This document shows positions 42,042 through 50,771 of a stretch of 64,000 nt of DNA, one piece after another. Source of the DNA: Acidobacteriaceae bacterium (lineage in GTDB: Bacteria; Acidobacteriota; Terriglobia; Terriglobales; Acidobacteriaceae); contig CAHJWL010000002.1 of NCBI GenBank assembly GCA_903642235.1, positions 124,001 through 188,000 on the forward strand, written 5' to 3'. Within the stretch, counting starts at the first letter, position 1. The number at the start of each line of letters is the position of its first letter. Made by a program: the position numbers and the translations under genes. The notes beneath the pieces were generated by a model. It did no database searches, had not been told where the DNA came from, and saw only the letters and a list, made by a program, of their open reading frames with translations.

Positions 42042-43097
42042 TTAGCCTAGAAGCTCACCTAATGCATGATCAACACTTAAGAGAACATTCGCCCAATCAC
42101 CCGGACTACTTTGCCTGAAGATACGCATCGACGGGTACCAGGGCGATGTCGTACGCAGGTCCATCCATCTCCAGTCACCTACAAAAGGTATCATCATCCA
42201 CACAGGGACGCCTGCTGCACCAGCTAGATGCGCCGCCAGTGTATCTGTTGTTATAACAAGGTCGAGATTGCAGATAAGTGCTGCAAGACTATGGATGCCA
42301 GTCCCGATTTTAGTGGCATCGAGGAGTTGGTCAGGCATGTCTGTTTGGCTCTTCTCATAGGGACTTGTCTGCTCCACCAAGTTCCAAAACTCCGCTGAAT
42401 GTCGAAGAAGTGGGCGGAGGAATTTGAACGGAAGTGCCCGATGCTGATTCCAAGCACCTGCAGTCCAGACCAATCCGATCCTTTGCAGCCTGCCTTGGCC
42501 CATGATTGCTGAAGCTCTCTGGACGGCTTCAGACTTGAAGCGTAAATACGAGCTTAGGATTGGCAGATCACTTATCTGAGTACGAAATAGATAAGGTAAT
42601 TCCATCACTTCGATTTGCATATTCCACGGAGGTTCTTTTCTCGGCAAGCCTTCTTGCCATGTGATCAGTTCAAAATGATCGTTTGCACTGATCTCCAAGT
42701 CAGCAATCAACTTCATCAGCCTGGGAGGAACCTCAAGCACAACCCTCTTGGCTTTTCCACAGAGTAGAGGAAGATATTGGATCATCTGAATAGTATCCCC
42801 ATACCCATGTAAGCAGCGCACCATGACCGTTCTTTCGGTCGGATCTGTCCCATCCCAGAACCGGTGAACATCATTTCGTTCTCGTCTTCGGATCGCATCT
42901 GATTCCAGCCAAGCTGACTCCATGTCTCCGCGTAGCATAGAAATCTGCCATCGACCGCTCGAGCACTCGTCAGGATCCGCCCCTCCCTGCTGTGCTTCGT
43001 TGTAAGCCGCTTCCGCAGCTTCTAAGCTGCGCTCTGCCAAGAATGCCCGGGCAAGCAACAGGCCCTGTCCGGCATCAATGTTGCCGCTCCTACTCAT
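42042..43097 (-). CDS. TPR-linked GT9/heptosyltransferase-like protein
   Basis: 351 residues. The N-terminal 75 residues look like one or two TPR-type helical hairpins (LLLARAFLAERSLEAAEAAY). The rest resembles the GT-B domain of ADP-heptose-type transferases: MVRCLHGYGDTIQMIQYLPLL (the Gly-x-Gly loop), RIGLVWTAGAWNQ, and VITTDTLAAHLAGAAGVPVWMMIP at the donor site. The last region WRWMDLRTTSPWYPSMRIFRQ is common in TPR-fused versions. It overlaps the upstream methyltransferase stop by 8 nt. A sugar-adding role is likely; which sugar is unknown. Confidence 0.8.
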   Translation of the reverse strand: MSRSGNIDAGQGLLLARAFLAERSLEAAEAAYNEAQQGGADPDECSSGRWQISMLRGDMESAWLESDAIRRRERNDVHRFWDGTDPTERTVMVRCLHGYGDTIQMIQYLPLLCGKAKRVVLEVPPRLMKLIADLEISANDHFELITWQEGLPRKEPPWNMQIEVMELPYLFRTQISDLPILSSYLRFKSEAVQRASAIMGQGRLQRIGLVWTAGAWNQHRALPFKFLRPLLRHSAEFWNLVEQTSPYEKSQTDMPDQLLDATKIGTGIHSLAALICNLDLVITTDTLAAHLAGAAGVPVWMMIPFVGDWRWMDLRTTSPWYPSMRIFRQSSPGDWANVLLSVDHALGELLG

Positions 43098-43881
43098 TCG
43101 ACCTCAAAACGAGATTCGAGGATGGATAGACGCTATGCGGCCCATCCGGCGGCACGGCAATCGCCTTGCGACGGCAGAGATAGACTTCGTCCTCAGGGCG
43201 GCCCTCGATCTCAAAACCTGCAGAGCGCAGCATGGCTTCCATGCCAGGTCTGTTTGGGATCCACCAATTCGTTTCATCGTGAGAATAACTACGCTCAATA
43301 AAGTACATGGCTGGGAACGACGCCGTGTTGAAAACTTCCACTTCTTTAAAATCGTAGTCTTCGGCAACAAGGTCGACCAACCGCGACCCTCGCTGCATAC
43401 TTTGAAAGAGCAAGAGATCCTTGGCCACATGCTCGTGAATCAGATCGAGAGCTAGAAGGGGGTGACGTAAATGGTAGAAAACACCCATAAAGATCACCAG
43501 ATCGAAGCGCTCCTTTAGTGCAGCTATGTCCCAGATCGTCATACGGAGGAATTCGATACTCAGATTACATACGCTGGAGGCAAACCTTGCCTGTTCCAGG
43601 TATCGATCATCGGAATCGATTCCAACGACTCTGTCAGCTCCCCTGCGTTTCATCTCCATTGAGTAAAAGCCGGCATTACAACCTATGTCGAGCACAGACA
43701 AGCCCCTCATGTCGCGGGGCAAGCTCTCGCGGAAAGAATCGTACTTCACTTGAGGGTAATCACCCAAGAAGTGATCCTTTGCTGTCCGAACTCCTTGTAA
43801 ATCCAAATTGTGGAACCAAGGACCCAGCGCTGCGACACGAGCCTTTATAAATTCCGTATTGTCCCGGGAAGGTTGGTGCAT
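43090..43881 (-). CDS. CmoB-like SAM methyltransferase (TIGR04290-like)
   Basis: 263 residues. GPWFHNLDLQGVRTA opens it as in CmoB-type enzymes, motif I is SVLDIGCNAGFYSMEMKRRG, and FDLVIFMGVFYHLRHPLLAL follows; later DETNWWIPNRPGMEAML is characteristic. From memory, this matches the TIGR04290 family, which was noted beside B12-radical SAM proteins of the TIGR04295 type; that pairing is reproduced here 7 kb away in the same cluster. The tRNA-modification role of CmoB is unlikely to carry over given the glycan neighbours. The target could be a sugar or lipid carrier. Confidence 0.86.
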   Translation of the reverse strand: MHQPSRDNTEFIKARVAALGPWFHNLDLQGVRTAKDHFLGDYPQVKYDSFRESLPRDMRGLSVLDIGCNAGFYSMEMKRRGADRVVGIDSDDRYLEQARFASSVCNLSIEFLRMTIWDIAALKERFDLVIFMGVFYHLRHPLLALDLIHEHVAKDLLLFQSMQRGSRLVDLVAEDYDFKEVEVFNTASFPAMYFIERSYSHDETNWWIPNRPGMEAMLRSAGFEIEGRPEDEVYLCRRKAIAVPPDGPHSVYPSSNLVLRSNE

Positions 43882-43910
43882 AATCGTTCTTGTATCTCCA
43901 TCTCTTTAGC

Positions 43911-44642
43911 TTACCGAACTGCATCTTGCTCGAGCAGCCGAATGGCTGAGCGATACCCATTGAGAGTCCCCACATCCACATAGGACTGACCGGCCCGGAT
44001 CCCTCGAGCCCTTCCTCCGGCTGTAAGCCAGAGATTGACCAGGTTTCCGAGGTACTCTTCTCTACACTCCTCACGAGACCATAAGTTTCTCAATTCGTGA
44101 AACACCTGTGCAGACATCCGAACTCCCCCCCAGACCCAGGATGTTGAAGGCAGTACCTGCTTAACTTCGATCTCCTTTACTAAACCCTCCGATGATGTGA
44201 CCACCGCATCGAAGAGCTCTGGATGGTCGACAGGGAAAAGCAGGAAGGAAAGAGGCCCATCAGGGAGCGCCGCAAAGCCGTCACTCGGAAACCAAATTGT
44301 ATCGGGAAGGCCGATCAAGATGGAATCTCCTTCTGCAATGAGTGGTGAAGCTCTGAAAATAGCATCACAAAGCCCTGCAGGATCTGGCTGCACGACATAC
44401 ACCAAGTCAGCGCCCCAGAGGCGCGATCCGAAGTACTCTAAAATGTCCGTCTTACCTGGAGAGATGACAAAACATAGTTTGTCCGCACCGGCTGCAATCA
44501 TGCGCTCAATCAGATACTCACAGACAGCCCGTGGACGTTCGATACCCTGCTCAAGGCGACTACCCACTGGCAGTAACTCTTTTGAGAAGGCCAGCGGCTG
44601 AATTCGGCTTCCATGCCCCGCGGCTGGAATGATGCCCCACAT
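43911..44642 (-). CDS. Sugar-1-phosphate nucleotidyltransferase
   Basis: 243 residues, RmlA/GalU-like GT-A fold. IIPAAGHGSRIQPLAFSKELLPV is the nucleotide-binding loop with its Lys, and ILIGLPDTIWFP holds the metal-binding Asp. The C-terminal SYVDVGTLNGYRSAIRLL is the common end of the catalytic domain. It would charge a sugar-1-phosphate with an NTP, giving the cluster its own donor sugar. The glycosyltransferase upstream ends 25 nt before its start, and the methyltransferase begins 29 nt after its stop. Confidence 0.88.
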   Translation of the reverse strand: MWGIIPAAGHGSRIQPLAFSKELLPVGSRLEQGIERPRAVCEYLIERMIAAGADKLCFVISPGKTDILEYFGSRLWGADLVYVVQPDPAGLCDAIFRASPLIAEGDSILIGLPDTIWFPSDGFAALPDGPLSFLLFPVDHPELFDAVVTSSEGLVKEIEVKQVLPSTSWVWGGVRMSAQVFHELRNLWSREECREEYLGNLVNLWLTAGGRARGIRAGQSYVDVGTLNGYRSAIRLLEQDAVR

Positions 44643-44667
44643 AAATGCTCCTTCCTACCTCAGTGGC

Positions 44668-45744
44668 TCAGACGCTAGTGCCGCAAAACTGCGAGCAGGT
44701 AGCTTCTAGTTCGATTGCTCTTGCCTCTCCAGTGTGATCTCGAAGGACGCGTTGCCTCGCTGCTTTGGCAACGTTGAGCAGCTCCTGCTTATCGTGTCCG
44801 AGTATTCTTAGAACATCCTTTGAAGACTCCACGATAAAGATCTCTCTATCAGGAGTAAAGAAGGTATCCAGGCCCTCCCACCAGTCGGAAAGAATGACCG
44901 CCTCGCATGCCGCTGCTTCGAAGAGACGCCCGGAAGGGCAATATCCGTAGTCTGTCATAGCACCTCTGGTAATATTCAGTGTCGCATCGCAGGACGAAAA
45001 GAATGCCGCATGATCCTGAGGTGGCAGATGTTCTAAAAACATAACGTTTGCTGGCCACTCGCACGAGGGATAAAGCGATCCGGCGAGGAGGAATCTTGCA
45101 TTTGGCTGTGCCATGGCTGATAGGAGAAAGAGATCATCCAGCTTTTGCTGCCGATCTGCAGCATAGGTTCCTAGATACGAGAGAGTCGCTGTCAGGTCTG
45201 GCCTTGGAGATGCTGGCCTGTGCAGTTCAGGGTCTACCGATCCATATAACGTCGCAACCGCACGAGCTCCCAGCTTCGTTTGAAGCTCCGTGATGGCACG
45301 GCCGCCGGTGAAACTGAGGACCAGGTCAAAGCGAGACAAGCCATCCAGCGGAAGATAGTCGACGGTTTTATTCCTCGCCAGACCATCGAGGGTTACAGGG
45401 GTGTCAAGATCGTAAAAGCATTTGATACGAGCGGAAGATTCAAGAAGCAACTCCGCCGCCACTCTTCCATCTGGACAATAACTGGTATAGATAGCTAGGT
45501 CAGCCACAGCTAGCTCTGAAAGAGCTTGATCTCGAACAGCAGCAAAATCTGCGTAGAACTGCAGATTGCCCCCAAGACCCAGTTCGAAAAGATCTCGGCT
45601 ATTTACATAATAGGGAAGATTCTTCTCGTAGAAAGTTACGGTATGCCCGCGTTGCAGAAGGGCTTTGATAAGGGACCGCCAGAGTGTGGCATGACCGTTT
45701 CCCCAAGACGAAGATACGGCAAGCCCAAATATAACAATCTTCAT
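44668..45744 (-). CDS. Glycosyltransferase, CgeB-like GT-B type (paralogue B)
   Basis: 358 residues, first gene of the minus-strand run. It starts KIVIFGLAVSSSWGNGHATL and matches the plus-strand gene at 40221 through FYDLDTPVTLDGLARN, SFTGGRAITELQ, YLGTYAADRQQKL and RLFEAAACEAVILSD. Its tail RVLRDHTGEARAIELE is CgeB-like. The two paralogues lie in opposite orientation at the outer start of one run and the inner end of the other. Two related enzymes probably add similar sugars to different positions; this is inference. Confidence 0.87.
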   Translation of the reverse strand: MKIVIFGLAVSSSWGNGHATLWRSLIKALLQRGHTVTFYEKNLPYYVNSRDLFELGLGGNLQFYADFAAVRDQALSELAVADLAIYTSYCPDGRVAAELLLESSARIKCFYDLDTPVTLDGLARNKTVDYLPLDGLSRFDLVLSFTGGRAITELQTKLGARAVATLYGSVDPELHRPASPRPDLTATLSYLGTYAADRQQKLDDLFLLSAMAQPNARFLLAGSLYPSCEWPANVMFLEHLPPQDHAAFFSSCDATLNITRGAMTDYGYCPSGRLFEAAACEAVILSDWWEGLDTFFTPDREIFIVESSKDVLRILGHDKQELLNVAKAARQRVLRDHTGEARAIELEATCSQFCGTSV

Positions 45745-45997
45745 GAAGACACCGTGACTCCTGTCTAATCTGGCTTCCTCTGGGATGAAGGACTAAACCA
45801 TTTGGATGCACTCGCGAGGAATCGAGTGCCTGTATGAATACCTGCGTGCGGTGTGGCCCATCCGGAACACTGCCTCGCGGGCCTGGAGACGTGGAGATGC
45901 CACGGACGGTCCCGTCGCAACTACTGCCGTGGCGATTGCCACGCCGCATCTGTGACTTATATACTCGCCAGCCTAAGATCTTCTAGCTGAAGGAAGT

Positions 45998-47854
45998 ATG
46001 TACAACACAGACGACAGCCGCCGCACTTTTCTCAAGAGTCTTTGTCGGACGGCCTTGGTTCTTTCGCTCGAAGACGTTCTGGCACTATCTGCTCCTGCGC
46101 AGGTGCCCTCCACTGCCTCCCGTACAACGTATGCAGCAGCCGCAAAAGCAGCGCCAAAGACCCCCTCGGTCGTGTCGGGTACTCCGCTAGGCTTCAGCTT
46201 TGTCGACGTCGCGAAGTCTACGGGACTCCACGCAAAAACAACCTATGGTGCAGAACACAAGAACCGCTACCTGCTTGAAACTACCGGCTGCGGTGTAGCC
46301 TTCTACGATTTCGATCAGGATGACTGGCTCGACATCTTCCTGGTGAATGGGACCCGCATCGAGGGCTTCCCTTTAGGAGAGGAACCAATCTCCCGTCTCT
46401 TTAAGAATAATCGGGACGGAACCTTCACCGATATCACCGCGAAGAGTGGAATCACGCGCTCAGGATGGGGACAAGGCTGCTGCGTCGGCGACTTCGACAA
46501 TGACGGCTTTGATGATCTTTTCGTCACCTACTATGGCCAAAACAGCCTCTACAAGAATCATGGAGATGGAACCTTCACCGACATCACCGCCAAGGCTGGC
46601 CTTCTGCAAAAGACTCGACGCTGGAACTCTGGTTGTGCTTTTCTTGACGCTACCCGGAACGGGCATCTCGATCTCTTTGTCTGTAACTATATCGACTTCG
46701 ACATTAAAACAGCGCCGCTCCCGGAAGCCGCGGGATGTGCCTATAAGGGCATTCAGGTAGCCTGTGGACCGCCCGGCCTCAACGGTGGGAGTAATCTGCT
46801 TTATCGCAACAATGGGGATGGTACGTTTACTGACGTGTCCGAGAAAGCAGGGATCCGGAACACCGTCGGTACGTATGCGCTGTCAGTAGTTGTCGCGGAT
46901 CTGGATAACGATGGCTGGCCGGACATCTATGTTGCAAATGACTCGACTGCGGCCACGTATTACTTGAACCAAAAAGATGGCACCTTCAAGGATGTAGCGA
47001 TCGAAGCGGGCATCGCCTACTCGCCGGACGGAAAACCACAGGCAGGTATGGGAGTAGCAGTTGGTGACTTCAATCGCGATGGCCTTCTCGACATCGTCAA
47101 GACAAACTTTGCTGGAGACACCGACTCGCTCTACCAGAACTTAGGGGACGGTACCTTCGAAGACCACACGTATCTCTCCGGTCTTGGAGTCAACACACGG
47201 TATCTGGGATGGGGCGTAGCTTTCATGGATCTAGACAACGATGGCTGGCTTGACATTTTCATCTCGAATGGCCATGTCTACCCTGAGGTGGATGGATCCC
47301 ACATCGACGCACCCTATGCAGAGCACAAGTATGTCTACCGAAATCTTCGCAATGGCCAGTTTGAAGAAGTAACCGACATAGCGGGACCAGGAATGGCTGC
47401 GCCCGTGCCTGCACGTGGCTGCGCGTTTGGTGACTACGACAACGATGGTGATCTGGACATCGTCGTCAATTGCGTCAACACCACACCGCAACTGTTGCGC
47501 TGTGACACTTCCCTTCCTCGAAAGTTTATAAAGGTCCGAGCCGTTGGAACGAAGAGCAATCGCACTGGCATCGGTGCGCGTGTCATTGTCACGGCGAAGA
47601 CCGATCCTCAAGCTAAAATGCCTCTACGTCAGATCGACGAAGTCCGCAGTGGCGGTAGCTACTTCTCGCAAAATGATCTGCGGTTACACTTCGGCCTTGA
47701 TCGAGCGGAGATCGTTGCGAGTGTAGAGATCCTGTGGCCGTCCGGCAGACAGGATGTCTGGAAGGATCTGCCCACGAACCGCTTGTATGTCTTGGAGGAA
47801 GGCGGCAAGCAGCTCAAGACAGTCACTATGGGCAAGCCAGTCAGTACTCCTTAA
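45998..47854 (+). CDS. CRTAC1-type protein: FG-GAP/VCBS propeller with ASPIC/UnbV domain, Tat-exported
   Basis: 618 residues. The N-terminus DSRRTFLKSLCRTALVLSL is a textbook twin-arginine signal. At least six Ca-binding FG-GAP-like repeats follow, for example GDFDNDGFDDLFV, ADLDNDGWPDIYVAND, MDLDNDGWLDIFISNG and GDYDNDGDLDIVV, forming a beta propeller over about 65-500. The C-terminal ASPIC/UnbV domain runs from KSNRTGIGARV to VEILWPSGRQDVW. Such proteins are extracytoplasmic, probably binding partners or carbohydrate; no enzyme activity is established. A TPR protein lies convergent downstream, a frequent neighbour for this family. Confidence 0.92.
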   Translation: MYNTDDSRRTFLKSLCRTALVLSLEDVLALSAPAQVPSTASRTTYAAAAKAAPKTPSVVSGTPLGFSFVDVAKSTGLHAKTTYGAEHKNRYLLETTGCGVAFYDFDQDDWLDIFLVNGTRIEGFPLGEEPISRLFKNNRDGTFTDITAKSGITRSGWGQGCCVGDFDNDGFDDLFVTYYGQNSLYKNHGDGTFTDITAKAGLLQKTRRWNSGCAFLDATRNGHLDLFVCNYIDFDIKTAPLPEAAGCAYKGIQVACGPPGLNGGSNLLYRNNGDGTFTDVSEKAGIRNTVGTYALSVVVADLDNDGWPDIYVANDSTAATYYLNQKDGTFKDVAIEAGIAYSPDGKPQAGMGVAVGDFNRDGLLDIVKTNFAGDTDSLYQNLGDGTFEDHTYLSGLGVNTRYLGWGVAFMDLDNDGWLDIFISNGHVYPEVDGSHIDAPYAEHKYVYRNLRNGQFEEVTDIAGPGMAAPVPARGCAFGDYDNDGDLDIVVNCVNTTPQLLRCDTSLPRKFIKVRAVGTKSNRTGIGARVIVTAKTDPQAKMPLRQIDEVRSGGSYFSQNDLRLHFGLDRAEIVASVEILWPSGRQDVWKDLPTNRLYVLEEGGKQLKTVTMGKPVSTP

Positions 47855-47971
47855 TTGGACTTGTCCTTACCCGTAACGCTAAGCACAGCCGCTATCACGT
47901 GGCGGTTTTGCGAGGAAGATGTGCTCGCCTTCCAGGAAAATGGACGGATTGCATTCCCCCGAGGCTGCCCG

Positions 47972-49057
47972 CTATCGGAGCGTCTGTATTTGCGGTCCGG
48001 TATCGATATGAAGCCTCTGCGCCAACTCCGTTTCACGACGTGCGTCCTGACTCCGCCCCATGATGTGGTATGCCTGTGCAAGAAGAGTGTGAGTCATGAA
48101 GTTTGCAGGATCCATTGTCTCAGCGCGCTCAAGATATCCTGCAGCACTCGCCGCATCCTGGCGTCGCAGCAGAACCTTTCCGAGCAGAATATACGGACCC
48201 GTCGACGTAGGCTCGAGGAGAACCGCCCGGTCGAGCATCTGTTGCGCCCTGAGATAGTCCCCTAGTCGCGCGTACGTATCGCCAAGGCGATCGTAGGTCT
48301 CTCCGTCCAACGGATTTCGCGCTCGCTCACTCTCGAGCTCCGCGGCTGCTTCTTCCAGATGCTCTCCGGCAAGCGCAACCTCGCCCAGCAGGCGATGTGC
48401 CAGCGGAAGGCTCGGATCAAGCTCCAAAGCCTTTCGGGCCTCCTGCTGGGCGATCTGTACAAACTCCCGCCGCAGAAGCATGCGCGCTGCGAGAAGATGA
48501 GCAGCCGCGCTGTCTCCTGAAAGACCATACTGCTCCGCAAAGGCGTGCCGGGCATCATCATAGCGGCGACTTTCGATATAGCACAGGGCAAGAACGTAAG
48601 CCGGGTCTGTTCGCGTCTCTTCAGTCCACGTATGCGCCCGCTCTAGAAAAGGAATGGCCTCACCGGGACGGCCCTGGCGAAAGAGAGTCAGGCCGCGAAA
48701 TTGAATCGCTTCGAGATCGCTCGCATTCTCTGCGACGGCCTTTGCCAGCTCTGCATCTGCTTCACGAAATCGTCCAAGGGCATAGAAACTCTCCCCCAAC
48801 AACCTGCTTCGGCCTGGTTGCTGGGGGAGAGTCTCCGCCAGCTTCAACGCGTTCTCTGCATGACCAGTGTTAAGGCTGCGCTGTACGTCGCCAAGCGCCG
48901 TCGCGCCGTTCGATCCGGCACTGGCGACGGTCTCGTCCGCAGGCTTTTCTTGAGCATCTGCCTGGATTTGACCAATGGCAAGAAGACCTGCCAGCAACAG
49001 GCAATGCAGAGAAGCACAACGCTGTTTTCTGTGATGCAGAGATGCGGACACACTCAT
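47972..49057 (-). CDS. Exported TPR-repeat protein
   Basis: 361 residues. A signal peptide (LHCLLLAGLLAIGQIQADAQ, cleavage near residue 36) is followed by about eight tetratricopeptide-type repeats, for example FYALGRFREADAELAKAVAE, AIQFRGLTLFRQGRPGEAI and TYARLGDYLRAQQMLDRAVL. These scaffold protein-protein contacts, here outside the inner membrane. It is convergent with the CRTAC1-type gene (117 bp apart). Co-occurrence with CRTAC1 genes in this phylum suggests, but does not prove, a shared role. The start is an ATG without a strong ribosome-binding site. Confidence 0.85.
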   Translation of the reverse strand: MSVSASLHHRKQRCASLHCLLLAGLLAIGQIQADAQEKPADETVASAGSNGATALGDVQRSLNTGHAENALKLAETLPQQPGRSRLLGESFYALGRFREADAELAKAVAENASDLEAIQFRGLTLFRQGRPGEAIPFLERAHTWTEETRTDPAYVLALCYIESRRYDDARHAFAEQYGLSGDSAAAHLLAARMLLRREFVQIAQQEARKALELDPSLPLAHRLLGEVALAGEHLEEAAAELESERARNPLDGETYDRLGDTYARLGDYLRAQQMLDRAVLLEPTSTGPYILLGKVLLRRQDAASAAGYLERAETMDPANFMTHTLLAQAYHIMGRSQDARRETELAQRLHIDTGPQIQTLR

Positions 49058-49305
49058 ACAGTAGTGTCGGAAACAAAAGCAGGCAATGGCCGCTCTGTAC
49101 TGCTATAGACGAACATTCCGCGCCGCCGCAGCGCTGAAGCCGCAGGCACAATGCTGAATGACTGTGAACAGAAGGAGAAATCTTTAGGAGCCTCGCTTCC
49201 GATGAACTTAGACCTACATCACCCCAAGTACGACGTTCGGAGCACTCTACACACCTGTCCGAGAGTCACTGAGCGATTTGCTGGCAGCAGTTCACAAGGA
49301 AGACA

Positions 49306-49380
<75 letters not shown>

Positions 49381-49685
49381 ATGATGATGTCACGCCCGGG
49401 AGACGAGCCACATACCCTTTATAGCAAAAGCGACCTGATGGGTCAAAACAGCACCCCCAGATCGTTGCGGAATAGGGCCGCCCTTAAACAGAACATGCCA
49501 CTTCGAAGCAGTACACCCAACAGGAGATCTCCAAACGTTTGCACGTTCCGATCTGCTACGTAGCCTTTACCGTGAACTGATGCTCGCCCGTAGAGATGAC
49601 GAGCCAGTCGGCAAGCAACATGCATGAAGCCGAAGAGCTACGCGAACACGGCTACACTCTTTGCACAAGCGGCGCGGCCATCTGT
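49381..49685. other. Region downstream of the CAP-domain gene and upstream of tRNA-Asn
   Basis: 305 bp with short open frames only. No integrase, att-like repeat of the tRNA 3' end or other mobile-element trace was found next to the tRNA. It should contain the tRNA promoter on the minus strand. Confidence 0.4.
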
Positions 49686-50480
49686 CTATGGATACAGCAG
49701 AACCGCGATGCTATAGGAAGTAAACGCCCCGGAATCGGAGTGCGGACACGCTCCGACTACGGCCTGGTGGTACTTGCCGGTACTCAATCGATCCTTGAGC
49801 TGCGCTGGGAGCTGATCCAGGCGAGAGGCTGTGTAACGCATGATGTACCAAGGCTGTCGTAGACCGGCATACCCACTCGACATCGTGCAGGTTAGGCGTG
49901 CATTCGCCAGGCTTTGGCCGTCCGAATTGCCGATCGCGAGTCCGCTTGTATTGAGCAGATTGACAACAGTTAACTCCTGATCGTCCAGAGACAAAGAGTC
50001 CACGGTCGATGCAAAATCCTCAACAGCAAAGACCTCCTGATTGCGCGTGACTACGGCAATTCCGACCACGTTCACCGCGGGATCAAGCAGATTTGCCCTA
50101 TGACCACTTGAGTGCATCCAGAGATCATGGATGATCGTGGGGTCCTGCGCCTCGGCCACGTTCTCTGTAATAAGTGAAAAGTGGACTCCAGCACTCGCGC
50201 CGCGCTGCGACAGATCCGGCTCACCGGGGAACCCATGCGAGATATCAGCATGCTCAGCCATTTGGAAGGCATGAAAGAGCGCTGCCTGCGACAGCATCGT
50301 GTCGCGTTTCAGAGCATGCAGGTTGTGAGCGATACGGTCTTGATTTGCCTCGCTCAGGAGCAACTGCTCCGCCACGTTCGGGCCATTTACAAACCCTCTC
50401 GTGACTGCGTGCGCAAAGCTGGAAGCGAAGAAAAGCAGAGCGAGCATAGCCCGCAAAGGGAAAGCAATGTGTCCGACCAT
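49686..50480 (-). CDS. Secreted CAP/SCP-domain protein
   Basis: 264 residues from an ATG preceded by AGAGGA. The frame continues 153 nt upstream but lacks a signal peptide there. The signal peptide ALLFFASSFAHA ends near residue 25. The CAP domain has EQLLLSEANQDRIAHNLHAL, MAEHADISHGFPG (first conserved His), TENVAEAQDPTIIHDLWMHSSGHRANLL (Glu and second His) and NVVGIAVV. A C-terminal part of about 90 residues has no recognised fold. Bacterial CAP proteins are extracellular and their activity is largely unknown. It lies downstream of the gmd-fcl operon on the same strand after a 291-bp gap. Confidence 0.9.
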   Translation of the reverse strand: MVGHIAFPLRAMLALLFFASSFAHAVTRGFVNGPNVAEQLLLSEANQDRIAHNLHALKRDTMLSQAALFHAFQMAEHADISHGFPGEPDLSQRGASAGVHFSLITENVAEAQDPTIIHDLWMHSSGHRANLLDPAVNVVGIAVVTRNQEVFAVEDFASTVDSLSLDDQELTVVNLLNTSGLAIGNSDGQSLANARLTCTMSSGYAGLRQPWYIMRYTASRLDQLPAQLKDRLSTGKYHQAVVGACPHSDSGAFTSYSIAVLLYP

Positions 50481-50771
50481 CAGGTATTCCTCTGAAAGAG
50501 CTGATCGCGGCTCTGAAGAGACCTGCGATAGAGCTGATTCTAGAAAGGAGGAATGCCGTCGGTTAATCCCACGTTCGTGGGCGCTGCCTAAAGCAGTCGG
50601 GTTATGGCGTCGGTCTTGGTCGGACATCGACATCTCCTCCGAAGCATGCAGATACCTCCGTCTGCGTAACGAGGCGCAGATCGGGAGAGAGTATCCAAGG
50701 CAACGAAAAGAGTGTCAGCAAACTACAGACTTAACTGAGAGAAAGAGGCAGCAGACTTACAAGGTGTAAGG

